A DNA stretch of 64,000 nucleotides from Sporolactobacillus vineae DSM 21990 = SL153. GTDB lineage: Bacteria > Bacillota > Bacilli > Bacillales > Sporolactobacillaceae. Below the pieces are notes generated by a model. It saw nothing but the letters and a program-made list of their open reading frames with translations. It was not told the origin of the DNA and ran no database searches. The stretch is from positions 1 to 64,000 of the forward strand of contig NZ_KB899042.1 of assembly GCF_000377985.1 (NCBI RefSeq), read 5' to 3'. Positions within the stretch are counted from its first letter, which is position 1. Each line of letters begins with the position of its first letter. Positions 55,805-64,000 of this stretch are shown here, piece by piece. The position numbers and the translations under genes were made by a program.

Positions 55805-56589
55805 TTGTTCTCGCTTCCTTTATCCTTAATCCCGCCGTATCTTCTCTGCCGCCTTGAAAATTCATAGACCGCGCTTTTCAAATCTTCCTCTTTAAAATCC
55901 GGCCAGAACACTTCAGTGAAATACAATTCCGTATAAGCCAGCTGCCATAACATGAAATTGCTGAGACGTATCTCCCCGCCCGTACGTATCAGAAGATCCG
56001 GATCAGGCAGTGAAGGACTCAGCAGATTGTTTGCCAGAAGCTGTTCATCAATCGATTCCGGTGCAATCCTTTTCTCCTGCACTTTCCTGGCAATTGTGCG
56101 AACGGCATGAATGATTTCCGCATGCCCCCCGTAATTGAGTGCGAAATTCAGAATCAGTCCGCTATTGCTCTTCGTCCGGTCGATAGCCTGGCGGACCGCC
56201 CGCATCGTATTTTCCGGGATACGGCTCATATCCCCCATCACCCGGACCTGAACATTTCTTTCAATCAATTCAGCCAGATAGGAATGAAGAAACTGTTCCG
56301 GCAGTCTCATCAGAAAATCTACTTCTGATTTTGGCCGTTTCCAGTTCTCAGTAGAGAAAGCATAAAGTGTCAGTACCTTTACGCCGAGGTGCTGTGCTTC
56401 ATAAGTGATCCGCTTAATCGTCTTCATCGCTTCGCGATGTCCGGCAATTCTGGGCAGCCCGCGTTTCTGCGCCCATCGACCGTTGCCGTCCATGATGATT
56501 GCGACATGCTGCGGTATTTTTCCAGTTTCGGCAGTCGGTTCATTCTGAATTGCTTTTCCTTTATTAAAAAAGGGAAATTTATCGTACAT
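55801..56589 (-). CDS. uppS: Isoprenyl transferase (undecaprenyl diphosphate synthase)
   Basis: UppS builds the C55 lipid carrier for cell-wall synthesis. The protein has IIMDGNGRWAQKRG (catalytic Asp), LTLYAFSTENWKRP and the C-terminal LLIRTGGEIRLSNFMLWQ with ELYF. It is 262 residues, slightly extended at the N terminus. It is followed by cdsA and dxr. Confidence 0.97.
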   Translation of the reverse strand: MYDKFPFFNKGKAIQNEPTAETGKIPQHVAIIMDGNGRWAQKRGLPRIAGHREAMKTIKRITYEAQHLGVKVLTLYAFSTENWKRPKSEVDFLMRLPEQFLHSYLAELIERNVQVRVMGDMSRIPENTMRAVRQAIDRTKSNSGLILNFALNYGGHAEIIHAVRTIARKVQEKRIAPESIDEQLLANNLLSPSLPDPDLLIRTGGEIRLSNFMLWQLAYTELYFTEVFWPDFKEEDLKSAVYEFSRRQRRYGGIKDKGSENK

Positions 56590-56677
56590 CCTGAGTCCCC
56601 CATTTACTGCGCAGATGTGGATTCTTTGCAGCTGGATGAAAATCTGACTGTTTTACCGGGACCTGCTGCCTCGATCA

Positions 56678-57238
56678 TTATATATCCATCATTTCTTTTT
56701 CTTTGTCCTTCGTCAGCTGATCCACACGTTTGATCGTCGTATCGGTCAGTTTCTGTGTCTCTTCCTCAGATTCACGAACGTCGTCTTTCGTCAGCTCGTT
56801 GTTCTTTTCCATTTTCTTGATCTGTTCATTCGCTTCACGACGAATATTCCGTACGGCGACTTTTGCCTCTTCGGCGAATTTATGAACAACCTTTACCAGC
56901 TCCGCCCGTCGTTCCTCAGTCAGCGGCGGAATGGCAATCCGGATCACCGTGCCGTCGTTCGTCGGCGTTATCCCAAGATCGGATTTCAATATACCACGCT
57001 CGATATTTGCCAGAGCGTTCCGGTCATAGGGCTGGATCAGCAGCAGCCGTGCTTCCGGAGCAGTCACTGAAGCAATTTGTTTCAGCGGTGTTTCCGCACC
57101 ATAGTATTCGACGGTTACTTTATTTAACAGTGACGGATTGGCACGCCCGGCCCTGATTGTTACAAGTTCACGCTGGAAAGACTTTACCGATTTGTCCATC
57201 CGTTCTCTGGCTTCTTTTAATACGCTGTCCTGTGCCAT
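56678..57238 (-). CDS. frr: Ribosome-recycling factor
   Basis: RRF splits post-termination ribosomes with EF-G. The protein keeps the typical [43 protein letters not shown] and the long C-terminal helix. Two ATG codons are adjacent; the second (57238) has better spacing to GGGGAGA and gives [10 protein letters not shown]. The first (57241) overlaps the pyrH TAA. Confidence 0.97.
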   Translation of the reverse strand: MAQDSVLKEARERMDKSVKSFQRELVTIRAGRANPSLLNKVTVEYYGAETPLKQIASVTAPEARLLLIQPYDRNALANIERGILKSDLGITPTNDGTVIRIAIPPLTEERRAELVKVVHKFAEEAKVAVRNIRREANEQIKKMEKNNELTKDDVRESEEETQKLTDTTIKRVDQLTKDKEKEMMDI

Positions 57239-57240
57239 CA

Positions 57241-57966
57241 TTATCTCCCCTTAACGACCGTGCCGATGTTTTCGCCAAGCACCGCACGTTTGATATTTCC
57301 TTCAACTGACAATGAGAAAACAACCAGCGGGATATTATTGTCCATGCTGAGTGAAGATGCAGTAGAATCCATCACTTGCAAGCCTTCATTCAAAACACGG
57401 AGATAAGAGATTTCCTTATATTTCTTCGCGTCTTTATCCACTTTCGGATCGGCCGAATAAACGCCGTCGACATTATTTTTGGCCATCAGGATGACATCAG
57501 CTTCAATTTCAGCTGCTCTGAGTGCTGCTGTCGTATCCGTTGAGAAATAAGGGTTACCCGTACCGGCAGCAAAAATCACCACGCGACCCTTCTGAAGATG
57601 GCGAATCGCACGACGTCTGATATAGGGTTCAGCCACCTGCCGCATATCAATGGAAGTCTGAACGCGGGTTTCCACACCCAGTCCCTCCAGGCTGTCCTGA
57701 AGAGCGAGCGCATTTAGCACTGTCGCCAGCATGCCCATATAATCCGCCTGAGCCCGGTCCATGCCCATCTCGCTGCCGGTTTTGCCCCGCCAGATATTTC
57801 CGGCGCCGACCACGATAGCCACCTCCACTTTCAAATCAACAACATCTTTGATCTGTTTGCTGATCGACCGGATCACTTTCGGGTCGATGCCAAAGCCGCC
57901 GTCTCCGGCCAGTGCCTCGCCACTCAATTTCAGAATCACTCGTTTGTACTTTGCCTTCTCCGGCAT
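57241..57966 (-). CDS. pyrH: UMP kinase
   Basis: PyrH phosphorylates UMP and is allosterically regulated by GTP and UTP in bacteria. The 241-residue protein from the ATG at 57966 (AGAGGAG upstream) shows [28 protein letters not shown] and the C-terminal [15 protein letters not shown]. The open frame extends 52 codons further upstream through the tsf terminator and is not coding. First gene of the pyrH-frr-uppS-cdsA-dxr-rseP-proS string. Confidence 0.97.
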   Translation of the reverse strand: MPEKAKYKRVILKLSGEALAGDGGFGIDPKVIRSISKQIKDVVDLKVEVAIVVGAGNIWRGKTGSEMGMDRAQADYMGMLATVLNALALQDSLEGLGVETRVQTSIDMRQVAEPYIRRRAIRHLQKGRVVIFAAGTGNPYFSTDTTAALRAAEIEADVILMAKNNVDGVYSADPKVDKDAKKYKEISYLRVLNEGLQVMDSTASSLSMDNNIPLVVFSLSVEGNIKRAVLGENIGTVVKGR

Positions 57967-58012
57967 CTTCAATCGGCTCCTCTCGAATTTCAGCACTAAA
58001 AGCGATAATTTC

Positions 58013-58044
58013 AAAAAAATGGGACACGTGAAGCGTGCCCCATT
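58013..58044 (-). terminator. Intrinsic terminator of tsf
   Basis: Minus-strand 11-bp stem AATGGGGCACG / CGTGTCCCATT (one G-U pair) followed by a run of T. Confidence 0.85.
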
Positions 58045-58137
58045 GTGTCCATTCTTTATCTCACAGAGGTGCTGTGAAGTCCGGGTACGGAACATGAATG
58101 GATCACCGCCACCCCACAACACACTTACAGGCGCAAA

Positions 58138-59022
58138 TCATTGCTTCATTTGAGCTTTGACTTCGTCAGCAAAATTTTCTTCTTTCTTTTCAATGCCTTC
58201 GCCAACCTCATAGCGAACGTATGCGTTGACGGCGGCGTTATGATCTTTCAGGTATTGAGCCACTGTGATGTCTCCGTCCTTGACAAACGGCTGATCCACA
58301 AGACAGATTTCCTTGAAATACTTTTTCAGGCGACCGACGATCATCTTCTCGACAATGTTCTCCGGCTTTCCTTCACTCAGTGCTTCTTTCTTCAATACTT
58401 CTTTTTCATGAGCGACAACATCTTCAGGAATAGCCTTCTCAGTCAGGTAAAGCGGTTTGCTCGCCGCAATATGCATGGCAACATCCTTGGCCACACTTTC
58501 ATCTCCACCGCTGATTTTCACCAGTGAAGCGATGCGGCCGCCCATGTGGAGGTAAGCCCCGAAAAGTTCGTCATCATTTTTCTGAAGAACGGTAAAACGG
58601 CGAAGTGAAAGCTTCTCACCAATTTTGGCAATGGCAGCCGTGATGTGATCTCCAACCGTTTCATCGCTCCCGTTCAGCTTTTGACCGAGGGCGGTTTCCA
58701 CATCTGCCGGTGTTTCACGGAGCAGATGATTTGCGAGCGTGTCGATCAGTTCTTTGAACTGTGCATTCTTCGCCACAAAGTCTGTTTCCGAATTCACTTC
58801 AAGGGCAACTGCCTTGTTCTCCTTGATTTTAATCTCAGCCAAACCTTCAGCAGCAATCCTGCTCGATTTCTTGGCGGCTTTGGCAATGCCTTTCTCGCGA
58901 AGAACGTCCACCGCCTTTTTCATATCTCCGTTGGTCTCCGTAAGCGCATGCTTACAGTCCATGATTCCGGCACCCGTCATGTCCCGCAGTTCTTTAACAA
59001 GTTTTGCACTAATCACTGCCAC
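58138..59022 (-). CDS. tsf: Elongation factor Ts
   Basis: EF-Ts recycles EF-Tu-GDP. The 294-residue protein begins with the UBA-like domain containing VKELRDMTGAGIMDCKHAL, followed by the nucleotide-exchange core with VNSETDFVAKN and the C-terminal coiled domain. The start is GTG with AGGAGG upstream. It is downstream of rpsB, with a hairpin in the gap. Confidence 0.97.
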   Translation of the reverse strand: MAVISAKLVKELRDMTGAGIMDCKHALTETNGDMKKAVDVLREKGIAKAAKKSSRIAAEGLAEIKIKENKAVALEVNSETDFVAKNAQFKELIDTLANHLLRETPADVETALGQKLNGSDETVGDHITAAIAKIGEKLSLRRFTVLQKNDDELFGAYLHMGGRIASLVKISGGDESVAKDVAMHIAASKPLYLTEKAIPEDVVAHEKEVLKKEALSEGKPENIVEKMIVGRLKKYFKEICLVDQPFVKDGDITVAQYLKDHNAAVNAYVRYEVGEGIEKKEENFADEVKAQMKQ

Positions 59023-59063
59023 TTGATTTCCTCCTTACATGAATTGTTTTTTTCGCTAAAAGA

Positions 59064-59091
59064 GTGATAAAAGGGCAGTCCCTTTTATCAC
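59064..59091 (-). terminator. Hairpin between rpsB and tsf
   Basis: Perfect 12-bp stem GTGATAAAAGGG / CCCTTTTATCAC with a 4-base loop, followed on the minus strand by TCTTTTAG. It probably acts as a partial terminator or processing site setting the S2/EF-Ts ratio. Confidence 0.65.
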
Positions 59092-59111
59092 CCTGTCAAA
59101 ATGTATCCTGC

Positions 59112-59867
59112 TTATTCAGCTTTTACAGTTTCCGTATCTGCTGCATGGGCCGCCTGTTCCGGAGCCTGAGCCTGTTCGTTTTCTTCTCCCTGGTGGGCTT
59201 CAAGAACGGCATCTGCCATTTTACCGGTCAGCAGTTTCACGGCACGGATAGCATCGTCATTGCCCGGAATAACAACATCAATTTCATCCGGATCACAGTT
59301 CGTATCAACGATTGCGATAATCGGAATCTTCAGTTTCCTTGCTTCAGCAATGGCAATCCGTTCTTTGCGCGGATCAATAACAAACAGTGCCTGAGGAAGG
59401 CTCTCCATGTTCTTGATTCCGCCCAGGAATTTTTCGAGACGCGCCCATTCTTTCTTGAGACCAACGACTTCCTTTTTCGGAAGCACGTCAAAAGTACCGT
59501 CTTCAGACATTTTTTCAATGTCCTTCAGACGTTTGATTCTTTTGCGAATCGTTTCGAAATTAGTCAGCGTGCCGCCCAGCCAGCGCTGATTGACATAAAA
59601 CTGACCGGAACGTTCTGCTTCAGCTTTCACTGAATCCTGAGCCTGCTTCTTGGTACCGACAAACAGGATTTTTCCACCATCTGCAGCAATATCGCGAACA
59701 AATTTGTACGCTTCCTCAACCTTTTTAACGGTTTTCTGCAGGTCGATAATGTAGATTCCGTTCCGTTCCGTAAAAATATACGGTTTCATTTTTGGATTCC
59801 AGCGGCGGGTCTGATGACCGAAATGAACACCGGATTCCAGTAATTGTTTCATTGAAATAACTGCCAT
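59112..59867 (-). CDS. rpsB: 30S ribosomal protein S2
   Basis: S2 is a late-assembling small-subunit protein. The 251-residue product from the ATG at 59867 (CAGGAGGA upstream) has [28 protein letters not shown]-type sequence and [24 protein letters not shown] low-complexity Glu/Ala/Gln tail of about 30 residues ends the protein. The upstream leader is about 110 nt; it has a GCCGG / CCGGC pairing possibility and may mediate S2 autoregulation. Confidence 0.97.
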   Translation of the reverse strand: MAVISMKQLLESGVHFGHQTRRWNPKMKPYIFTERNGIYIIDLQKTVKKVEEAYKFVRDIAADGGKILFVGTKKQAQDSVKAEAERSGQFYVNQRWLGGTLTNFETIRKRIKRLKDIEKMSEDGTFDVLPKKEVVGLKKEWARLEKFLGGIKNMESLPQALFVIDPRKERIAIAEARKLKIPIIAIVDTNCDPDEIDVVIPGNDDAIRAVKLLTGKMADAVLEAHQGEENEQAQAPEQAAHAADTETVKAE

Positions 59868-59981
59868 TCTGTGATTCCTCCTGTTGGTTTTATGCCTCCG
59901 CCGGCTTCCTGTCCGCAAACAACTGATCAGATCAGCACCCGTTCACGAATCAACCGGCGTGTGTGATTGACACCAAACGTT

Positions 59982-60010
59982 AATATATCACAATATACGT
60001 GCAAAGACAA
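59982..60010 (-). promoter_or_regulatory. rpsB promoter
   Basis: TTGTCT (60005-60010), 17-bp spacer, TATATT (59982-59987) on the minus strand. Confidence 0.65.
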
Positions 60011-60012
60011 GA

Positions 60013-60594
60013 TTACAATTTTTTCTTTCCCTGAAACTTCAGAAGCAACTCGATTTCTTCTTTTCCCGTCTTCAATTCTTTCGCAATTTGTGTTGCAGTA
60101 TACCCTTTTTTCTTTAATTTTAACGCTTGAAGCGGCAGCGATTCTTCCAGCTGATCCTGTATCTCATCAACCGGGGGCACCCAATTGTCGGCAGCATGAT
60201 CATCTGCCGGCTGTGAGCGGGTTGTTTTCTTTCCGACAGGGTCCTGCTGTGCTGTCTCGTCTTTCAATATCTGTCGAAAGGACGGGACTTTTTCCGCTTT
60301 CCCGGACTCAGAAGGCGCTGATGCGGCCGTTTCCGATCGGACCGGCCTGCTTGCCCGCGGGGCCGTCCTACGTCGGGAAACCTGCTTGTCTCCTGTTGCT
60401 TCGCTCAGGGCCTGGATAAACCGGTCATTTTCTTTCTGCAGGTCCTCAAGATAGGCCGCAAATAATTTTTCAAGCTCGCCGGTTTCCTGTTTCGCCTCGG
60501 ACTGCTGCAGCCTGACGCGTTGAAACAACTGCAGAATCAGATAGAAGGCAAGAACGATCAGCAGGAAATTTAATGTCATCCAGATGGCTGTCAT
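60013..60594 (-). CDS. swrB: SwrB/YlxL-like membrane-anchored protein (DUF6115)
   Basis: The 193-residue protein has one N-terminal membrane segment (about 5-24), a short coiled coil (about 28-65), a Ser/Ala/Pro-rich low-complexity middle, and a C-terminal helix-turn-helix-like segment (about 155-190, LKKKGYTATQIAKELKTGKEEIELL). This layout, and its place between sigD and rpsB, match B. subtilis SwrB, which promotes flagellar basal body maturation and sigma-D activity. Sequence outside the C terminus is not conserved, so the assignment rests on architecture and synteny. Confidence 0.78.
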   Translation of the reverse strand: MTAIWMTLNFLLIVLAFYLILQLFQRVRLQQSEAKQETGELEKLFAAYLEDLQKENDRFIQALSEATGDKQVSRRRTAPRASRPVRSETAASAPSESGKAEKVPSFRQILKDETAQQDPVGKKTTRSQPADDHAADNWVPPVDEIQDQLEESLPLQALKLKKKGYTATQIAKELKTGKEEIELLLKFQGKKKL

Positions 60595-60655
60595 CAGGGG
60601 GTCACCGCCTTTTTATTTTGTTGCGCGCCGAGCGTTGCATGGAAACGTGATTGTT

Positions 60656-61426
60656 TCAGTGTTCACTCAGGCGATGCTCGGACAGGAACTGTCTCAGTTT
60701 AAATAGTGCTTTGGAATGGATCTGTGAGATGCGGGAAGTGGACAAACTGAGTACCTGGCCGATTTCCGTCAGGGTCAGACCTTCGTAATAGAACAGTGAA
60801 ACCACCGTTCGTTCCTTCTCGTTGAGCCGGTCTATTTCTCTGGCCAGTGCCCTTCTGTCTTCTTCCTCAATCAGATGCTGGTCCGGAAGCGTAGCTGCCT
60901 GGTCTTCGATCGCGCCCTGAACATAATCGCTGCCTCCGGCGGATGTCCCGTCATCCAGTGACAGAAGATTGGTCAGCAGCCCTTCTGAAACAACCTGAGA
61001 AACCTCTTCAATACTCATCCTGCACTTCTTTGCCACTTCTTCTAGGGTAGCCGCCCGTTTCTGTTCCTGTTCAATTTGTTCCGAAGCCCGTTCAATCCGT
61101 TTGCTTTTTTCACGGACAGAGCGGGGCATCCAGTCTTCCTTGCGCAGGCCGTCGAGAATGGCTCCCCGTACACGAAAAGACGCATATGTATCAAACTTCA
61201 GGTACCGTTTCCGGTCAAATTTCTCCAATGCATCATACAGACCGATCATACCGTAGCTCTTCAGCTCACTCCGGTCCACATTTTTCGGCAAGCCGGCACT
61301 GATTCTCTGCACATGATACTGAACGAGAGGCATATATAGCTGAAGCAGCGCATCCGCTGCACTTTTATCCCGGGATTTGTTCCAGCGCTCCCAGTATTCC
61401 AGCTCCATTACATCCGGCTTTGTCAC
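60656..61426 (-). CDS. sigD: Flagellar/motility sigma factor SigD (FliA type)
   Basis: Sigma-D directs late flagellar, chemotaxis and autolysin genes. The protein shows region 2 (MPLVQYHVQRISAGLP and SFRVRGAILDGLRKEDW), region 3 and a region 4 helix-turn-helix (LTLTEIGQVLSLSTSRISQIH). I chose the GTG at 61426, which follows AGGGAGGGG by 5 bp and yields TKPDVMELEYWERW as in relatives. An in-frame ATG at 61453 would overlap the end of cheD. No anti-sigma factor gene is in the window. Confidence 0.95.
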   Translation of the reverse strand: MTKPDVMELEYWERWNKSRDKSAADALLQLYMPLVQYHVQRISAGLPKNVDRSELKSYGMIGLYDALEKFDRKRYLKFDTYASFRVRGAILDGLRKEDWMPRSVREKSKRIERASEQIEQEQKRAATLEEVAKKCRMSIEEVSQVVSEGLLTNLLSLDDGTSAGGSDYVQGAIEDQAATLPDQHLIEEEDRRALAREIDRLNEKERTVVSLFYYEGLTLTEIGQVLSLSTSRISQIHSKALFKLRQFLSEHRLSEH

Positions 61427-61452
61427 CTCTACCCCTCCCTCTCTTAATGGCA

Positions 61453-61935
61453 TCAGATCCTCTGTTCGCCGCGCAAAATGGTCCGGATGACCAGCATTCC
61501 GTTACCCGGATCAAATTCAATGGTACGTCCGAAATCATGTCCTGTTTCGGCAGCGACGAGCGGTACCCGGTATTTACTCAGCTGATTGCCGACGGCCTCA
61601 GCGTTTCTCTTCCCAATGCTCATTGTGCTGTATCTCTGTGATGCCCGGAACATCTCGGCTCCGCCGGCCATTTTTGCTTTTAACTCAGCCATCGGGAGCC
61701 CATGGATGACGGTCATCAGACGAATCAGCGCCGGAACTGCCGTATCGGCATATTTCCCGGGTGAAAAAGATCCGGAACACGACAGAGATGAATCCGGCAG
61801 CATCACATGTGCCATTCCTGCGCAGTGCGCGCGGTCGCTGTAGAGAATCACACCGATACAGGAGCCGAGGCCCAGGGATTTCAATGTCTCCGGACTTTCC
61901 GCAAACTTAATTTCCGACAAACCGACCAGAATCAC
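61453..61935 (-). CDS. cheD: Chemoreceptor glutamine deamidase CheD
   Basis: CheD deamidates receptor glutamines and, with CheC, adjusts adaptation. The 160-residue protein has the catalytic Cys26 in LGLGSCIGV and His43 in GMAHVMLPDS, and the later GGAEMF and GHDFGRTIEFD. It overlaps cheC by 4 bp. Confidence 0.95.
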   Translation of the reverse strand: MILVGLSEIKFAESPETLKSLGLGSCIGVILYSDRAHCAGMAHVMLPDSSLSCSGSFSPGKYADTAVPALIRLMTVIHGLPMAELKAKMAGGAEMFRASQRYSTMSIGKRNAEAVGNQLSKYRVPLVAAETGHDFGRTIEFDPGNGMLVIRTILRGEQRI

Positions 61936-62546
61936 AGCGATGTCTCCCCCGCCGCAAGGCTGAAAATCAGATCAAGCGATCCAGGATAGGGCATAAAAAG
62001 GAATTCTCCAGAAAGTTTATCTTGCTGTTCCTGATGAAATAAGGCCGTATCGATCATCAGTACCGAGTCATCGTACAGAGACAATTCATTCAAAGCCTCA
62101 CCCAAAATGGCCCCTTCCATGTCCACGGCAAAATCCGGAGGCGACTGAATCAGCCGGGTATCAAGCATCGATGAGATCGCTGACAGATAAGAACCGCAGA
62201 GAATATTGCTGATTTCACAAAATGCAGAACTGCCCATCCCGCCATCATCCACTGTTCCGGACGGTATAAGCCGGCTGATCAGGCTGTTTGCCTGCTGTTC
62301 CCCGAAAATCATGACATAGCAGCCCTTCAGTCCGCCGGTGACTTCGATAAACGTCGCTGCGACGTACTTTTCAGCATCTTTCTTCATCAGCTCATTCATC
62401 GGCATGATCGTCACTGACGGGACGTTCATTTCAATACGTTCATGCAGCAGTGTCGACAATGCCGTCGCAGCGTGTGCCGCACCAATGTTTCCAGCTTCTT
62501 TCAGCAGATCAAGGTGAGTCGGGGTGAGGTCTGATAATTGATGCAT
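61932..62546 (-). CDS. cheC: CheY-P phosphatase CheC
   Basis: CheC dephosphorylates CheY-P and is stimulated by CheD. The 204-residue protein holds two CheC-type E-x2-N motifs, one in LKEAGNIGAAHAATALS near residue 16 and one in SAFCEISNILCGSYL near residue 110, as in B. subtilis CheC. It lies 4 bp after cheW and overlaps cheD, so the cluster is tightly coupled. Confidence 0.95.
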   Translation of the reverse strand: MHQLSDLTPTHLDLLKEAGNIGAAHAATALSTLLHERIEMNVPSVTIMPMNELMKKDAEKYVAATFIEVTGGLKGCYVMIFGEQQANSLISRLIPSGTVDDGGMGSSAFCEISNILCGSYLSAISSMLDTRLIQSPPDFAVDMEGAILGEALNELSLYDDSVLMIDTALFHQEQQDKLSGEFLFMPYPGSLDLIFSLAAGETSL

Positions 62547-62550
62547 CGGC

Positions 62551-63024
62551 TCAGTCCTTCAGCGACTTCAGATCATGAACATCCTGATCGCTCAACACTT
62601 TTTCAAGATTGAGAAGAATCAGGAGACGGTCGTCGTCCAGTGAAGCAATCCCTCTTATAAATGCAGCATCAAGCCCACCGACAATGTCCGGTGCCTGTTC
62701 AATCTGGCGGGTACCGAATTCAACGACTTCCCTGGCTGTATCGACAAGCATGCCGACCGTCAGATCGCCGCTGGTCACCACAATCACCCTGCTGTCCTTA
62801 GTGGCTCCGGCTGTTTCCATCCCGAACCGTTTCCGGACATTAATCACCGGTATGATCGATCCCCTGAAATTCATCACCCCTTCAACGAAGTCGGGTGCGT
62901 CAGGGACACGGGTCGCTGATTCCGGACGGACAATTGAAACAACCTGATCGATCGGGACCCCGTATGTATTTTCACCCAGTGCAAACAAGATAACTTTTTG
63001 TGTACCCATTTCATCGTTTTCCAT
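62551..63024 (-). CDS. cheW: Chemotaxis coupling protein CheW
   Basis: CheW links receptors to CheA. From the ATG at 63024 the protein has 157 residues and the SH3-like fold pattern KVILFALGENTYGVPIDQV, GVMNFRGSIIPVINVRKRFG and IRGIASLDDDRLLILL. GGGGGCGG lies about 10 bp upstream. The open frame reaches back to 63084 over the end of cheA, but that start lacks family similarity. Confidence 0.95.
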   Translation of the reverse strand: MENDEMGTQKVILFALGENTYGVPIDQVVSIVRPESATRVPDAPDFVEGVMNFRGSIIPVINVRKRFGMETAGATKDSRVIVVTSGDLTVGMLVDTAREVVEFGTRQIEQAPDIVGGLDAAFIRGIASLDDDRLLILLNLEKVLSDQDVHDLKSLKD

Positions 63025-63043
63025 ATTGTTCGCCGCCCCCATA

Positions 63044-64000
63044 TTAAGCATTTTGCGCTGATGCGTTTCGCTTTTGCGTCTCAACCAGTTCCTGGCAGTC
63101 CAGAATCAAGGCGACTTTACCGTCTCCCAGTATCGTAGCGCCGGAAAACTTGTGCACATGGCTTAAATAATCGCCGAGCGGTTTAATCACAATATCCTGA
63201 TAGCCGGCCAGCAGATCGACAAGCAGCGCAATGTGCTTATCCCCGTGACGGATCAGTACGATCGACCGGGAACCGGCGACCGGTTTGCCAGAATCGGCGC
63301 ACACCGGAACTTGAAGATAATCCTTCAGATCAATTACAGGTATGTAGTGATCCTGGTAGTGCATGACCTGCTGACGGCCGACGGACTGAATCCGGGTCTG
63401 TCGCTCCAGAGCTGTTTCGACAATTGAGCTCATCGGTATCGCATACGTTTCGTTTCCGGTCCGGATCAGCATCGCGTTAATAATCGAAAGTGTCAGCGGC
63501 AATTTTATCGTAAACTTTGATCCTTCTCCTTCAGCAGAAGTGACCGAAACGGTACCGCTGAGACTGCGAATCTTGCTTTCGACGACATCAAGACCGACAC
63601 CCCGTCCGGAAATGTCTGATATTTTGTCCGCTGTGCTGAAACCTGAAGCAAACAGGAGATGATAGATCTCCTTATCGGTCAGTTCTGAAGCCTGATCCGC
63701 AGCGACCACACCTTTTTCGACCGCCTTAGCAAGCACTTTTTCACGGTTGATCCCGGCGCCGTCATCTTCAATTTCGATGTACACATGGTTTCCGCTGTGA
63801 TAGGCACGCAGGTTCAGTGTCCCCTCAGGGTCTTTCCCTGCCTTCCGGCGAACATCAGGATGTTCAATCCCGTGATCCATGGAATTTCGGATCATGTGCA
63901 TCAGTGGATCGCCGATCTCATCGATCACAGTGCGGTCCAGCTCTGTTTCGGCACCGGAGATTTCAAGGCGGACTTTCTTGTTCAGCTTCCGGGAAAGACT
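63044..64000 (-). CDS. cheA: Chemotaxis histidine kinase CheA (C-terminal part, partial)
   Basis: CheA autophosphorylates and feeds CheY. The frame is open to the window edge; the N-terminal P1-P3 domains lie beyond 64000. The visible part begins in the P4 kinase domain (RKLNKKVRLEISG, then ELDRTVIDEIGDPLMHMIRN, N-box DHGIEHP, G1 EDDGAGI, and LLFASGFSTADKISDISGRGVGLDV) and ends with the CheW-like P5 domain (about the last 130 residues). It starts the cheA-cheW-cheC-cheD-sigD order of B. subtilis. Confidence 0.96.
   Translation of the reverse strand, partial: SLSRKLNKKVRLEISGAETELDRTVIDEIGDPLMHMIRNSMDHGIEHPDVRRKAGKDPEGTLNLRAYHSGNHVYIEIEDDGAGINREKVLAKAVEKGVVAADQASELTDKEIYHLLFASGFSTADKISDISGRGVGLDVVESKIRSLSGTVSVTSAEGEGSKFTIKLPLTLSIINAMLIRTGNETYAIPMSSIVETALERQTRIQSVGRQQVMHYQDHYIPVIDLKDYLQVPVCADSGKPVAGSRSIVLIRHGDKHIALLVDLLAGYQDIVIKPLGDYLSHVHKFSGATILGDGKVALILDCQELVETQKRNASAQNA

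Overview
The window is a chromosomal segment of an endospore-forming member of the Bacilli. Gene content and order follow the Bacillus subtilis chromosome closely, although base composition (about half G+C) is richer. Sporulation genes (cotE, spoVS, spoIIIE and the two dipicolinate synthase genes) show a spore former, and the chemotaxis genes and sigD at the right edge imply flagellar motility. The composition and a metal/Fnr gene set familiar from lactic acid bacteria would fit a Sporolactobacillus-like organism, but that is inference. Almost every gene is on the minus strand.

Layout. 1-1458: lower-G+C mobile DNA, with a gene tail, a possible insertion-sequence end and a tyrosine integrase abutting the 3' end of mutL. 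1459-10428: mutL, mutS, cotE, ricA and miaB in the B. subtilis order, split between mutS and cotE by an opposite-strand MoxR ATPase gene and a broken DUF58 gene. 10657-13704: a two-component system, a DUF2231 membrane protein and a CBS-domain protein. 13836-21154: spoVS, ymdB, rny, recA, cinA, pgsA and rodZ. 21504-32165: ymfI-like reductase, spoIIIE, rnjB-like gene, dapA, dapG, dpaB, dpaA and mlpA; asd is missing from its usual place between dpaB and dapG.

32441-36193: an accessory island between mlpA and pnp, holding a YgbA-type Cys-rich protein, a Crp/Fnr regulator, a Dps-like protein, an HMA metal chaperone and a P1B-type ATPase. Two Fnr-like boxes lie at matching distances upstream of its two outward promoters. 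36322-57966: pnp, rpsO, ribF, truB, rbfA, ylxP, infB, ylxQ, ylxR, nusA, rimP, polC, proS, rseP, dxr, cdsA, uppS, frr and pyrH. 58138-64000: tsf, rpsB, swrB-like gene, sigD, cheD, cheC, cheW and the 3' part of cheA.

The core genes cover mismatch repair, tRNA and mRNA processing, translation, lysine and dipicolinate synthesis, isoprenoid and phospholipid synthesis, and chemotaxis. Recognisable control sites include a sigma-H promoter for spoVS, a sigma-K promoter for dpaAB, a LexA box before recA, vegetative promoters for rny, rnjB, mlpA, rpsO, rimP and rpsB, many intrinsic terminators, and a leader hairpin before rimP-nusA. I see no tRNA, rRNA or CRISPR array. No clearly new system is visible; the island at 32-36 kb and the decaying MoxR/DUF58 locus are the parts most worth a second look. 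Promoters, boxes and hairpins were found by eye and not scored.
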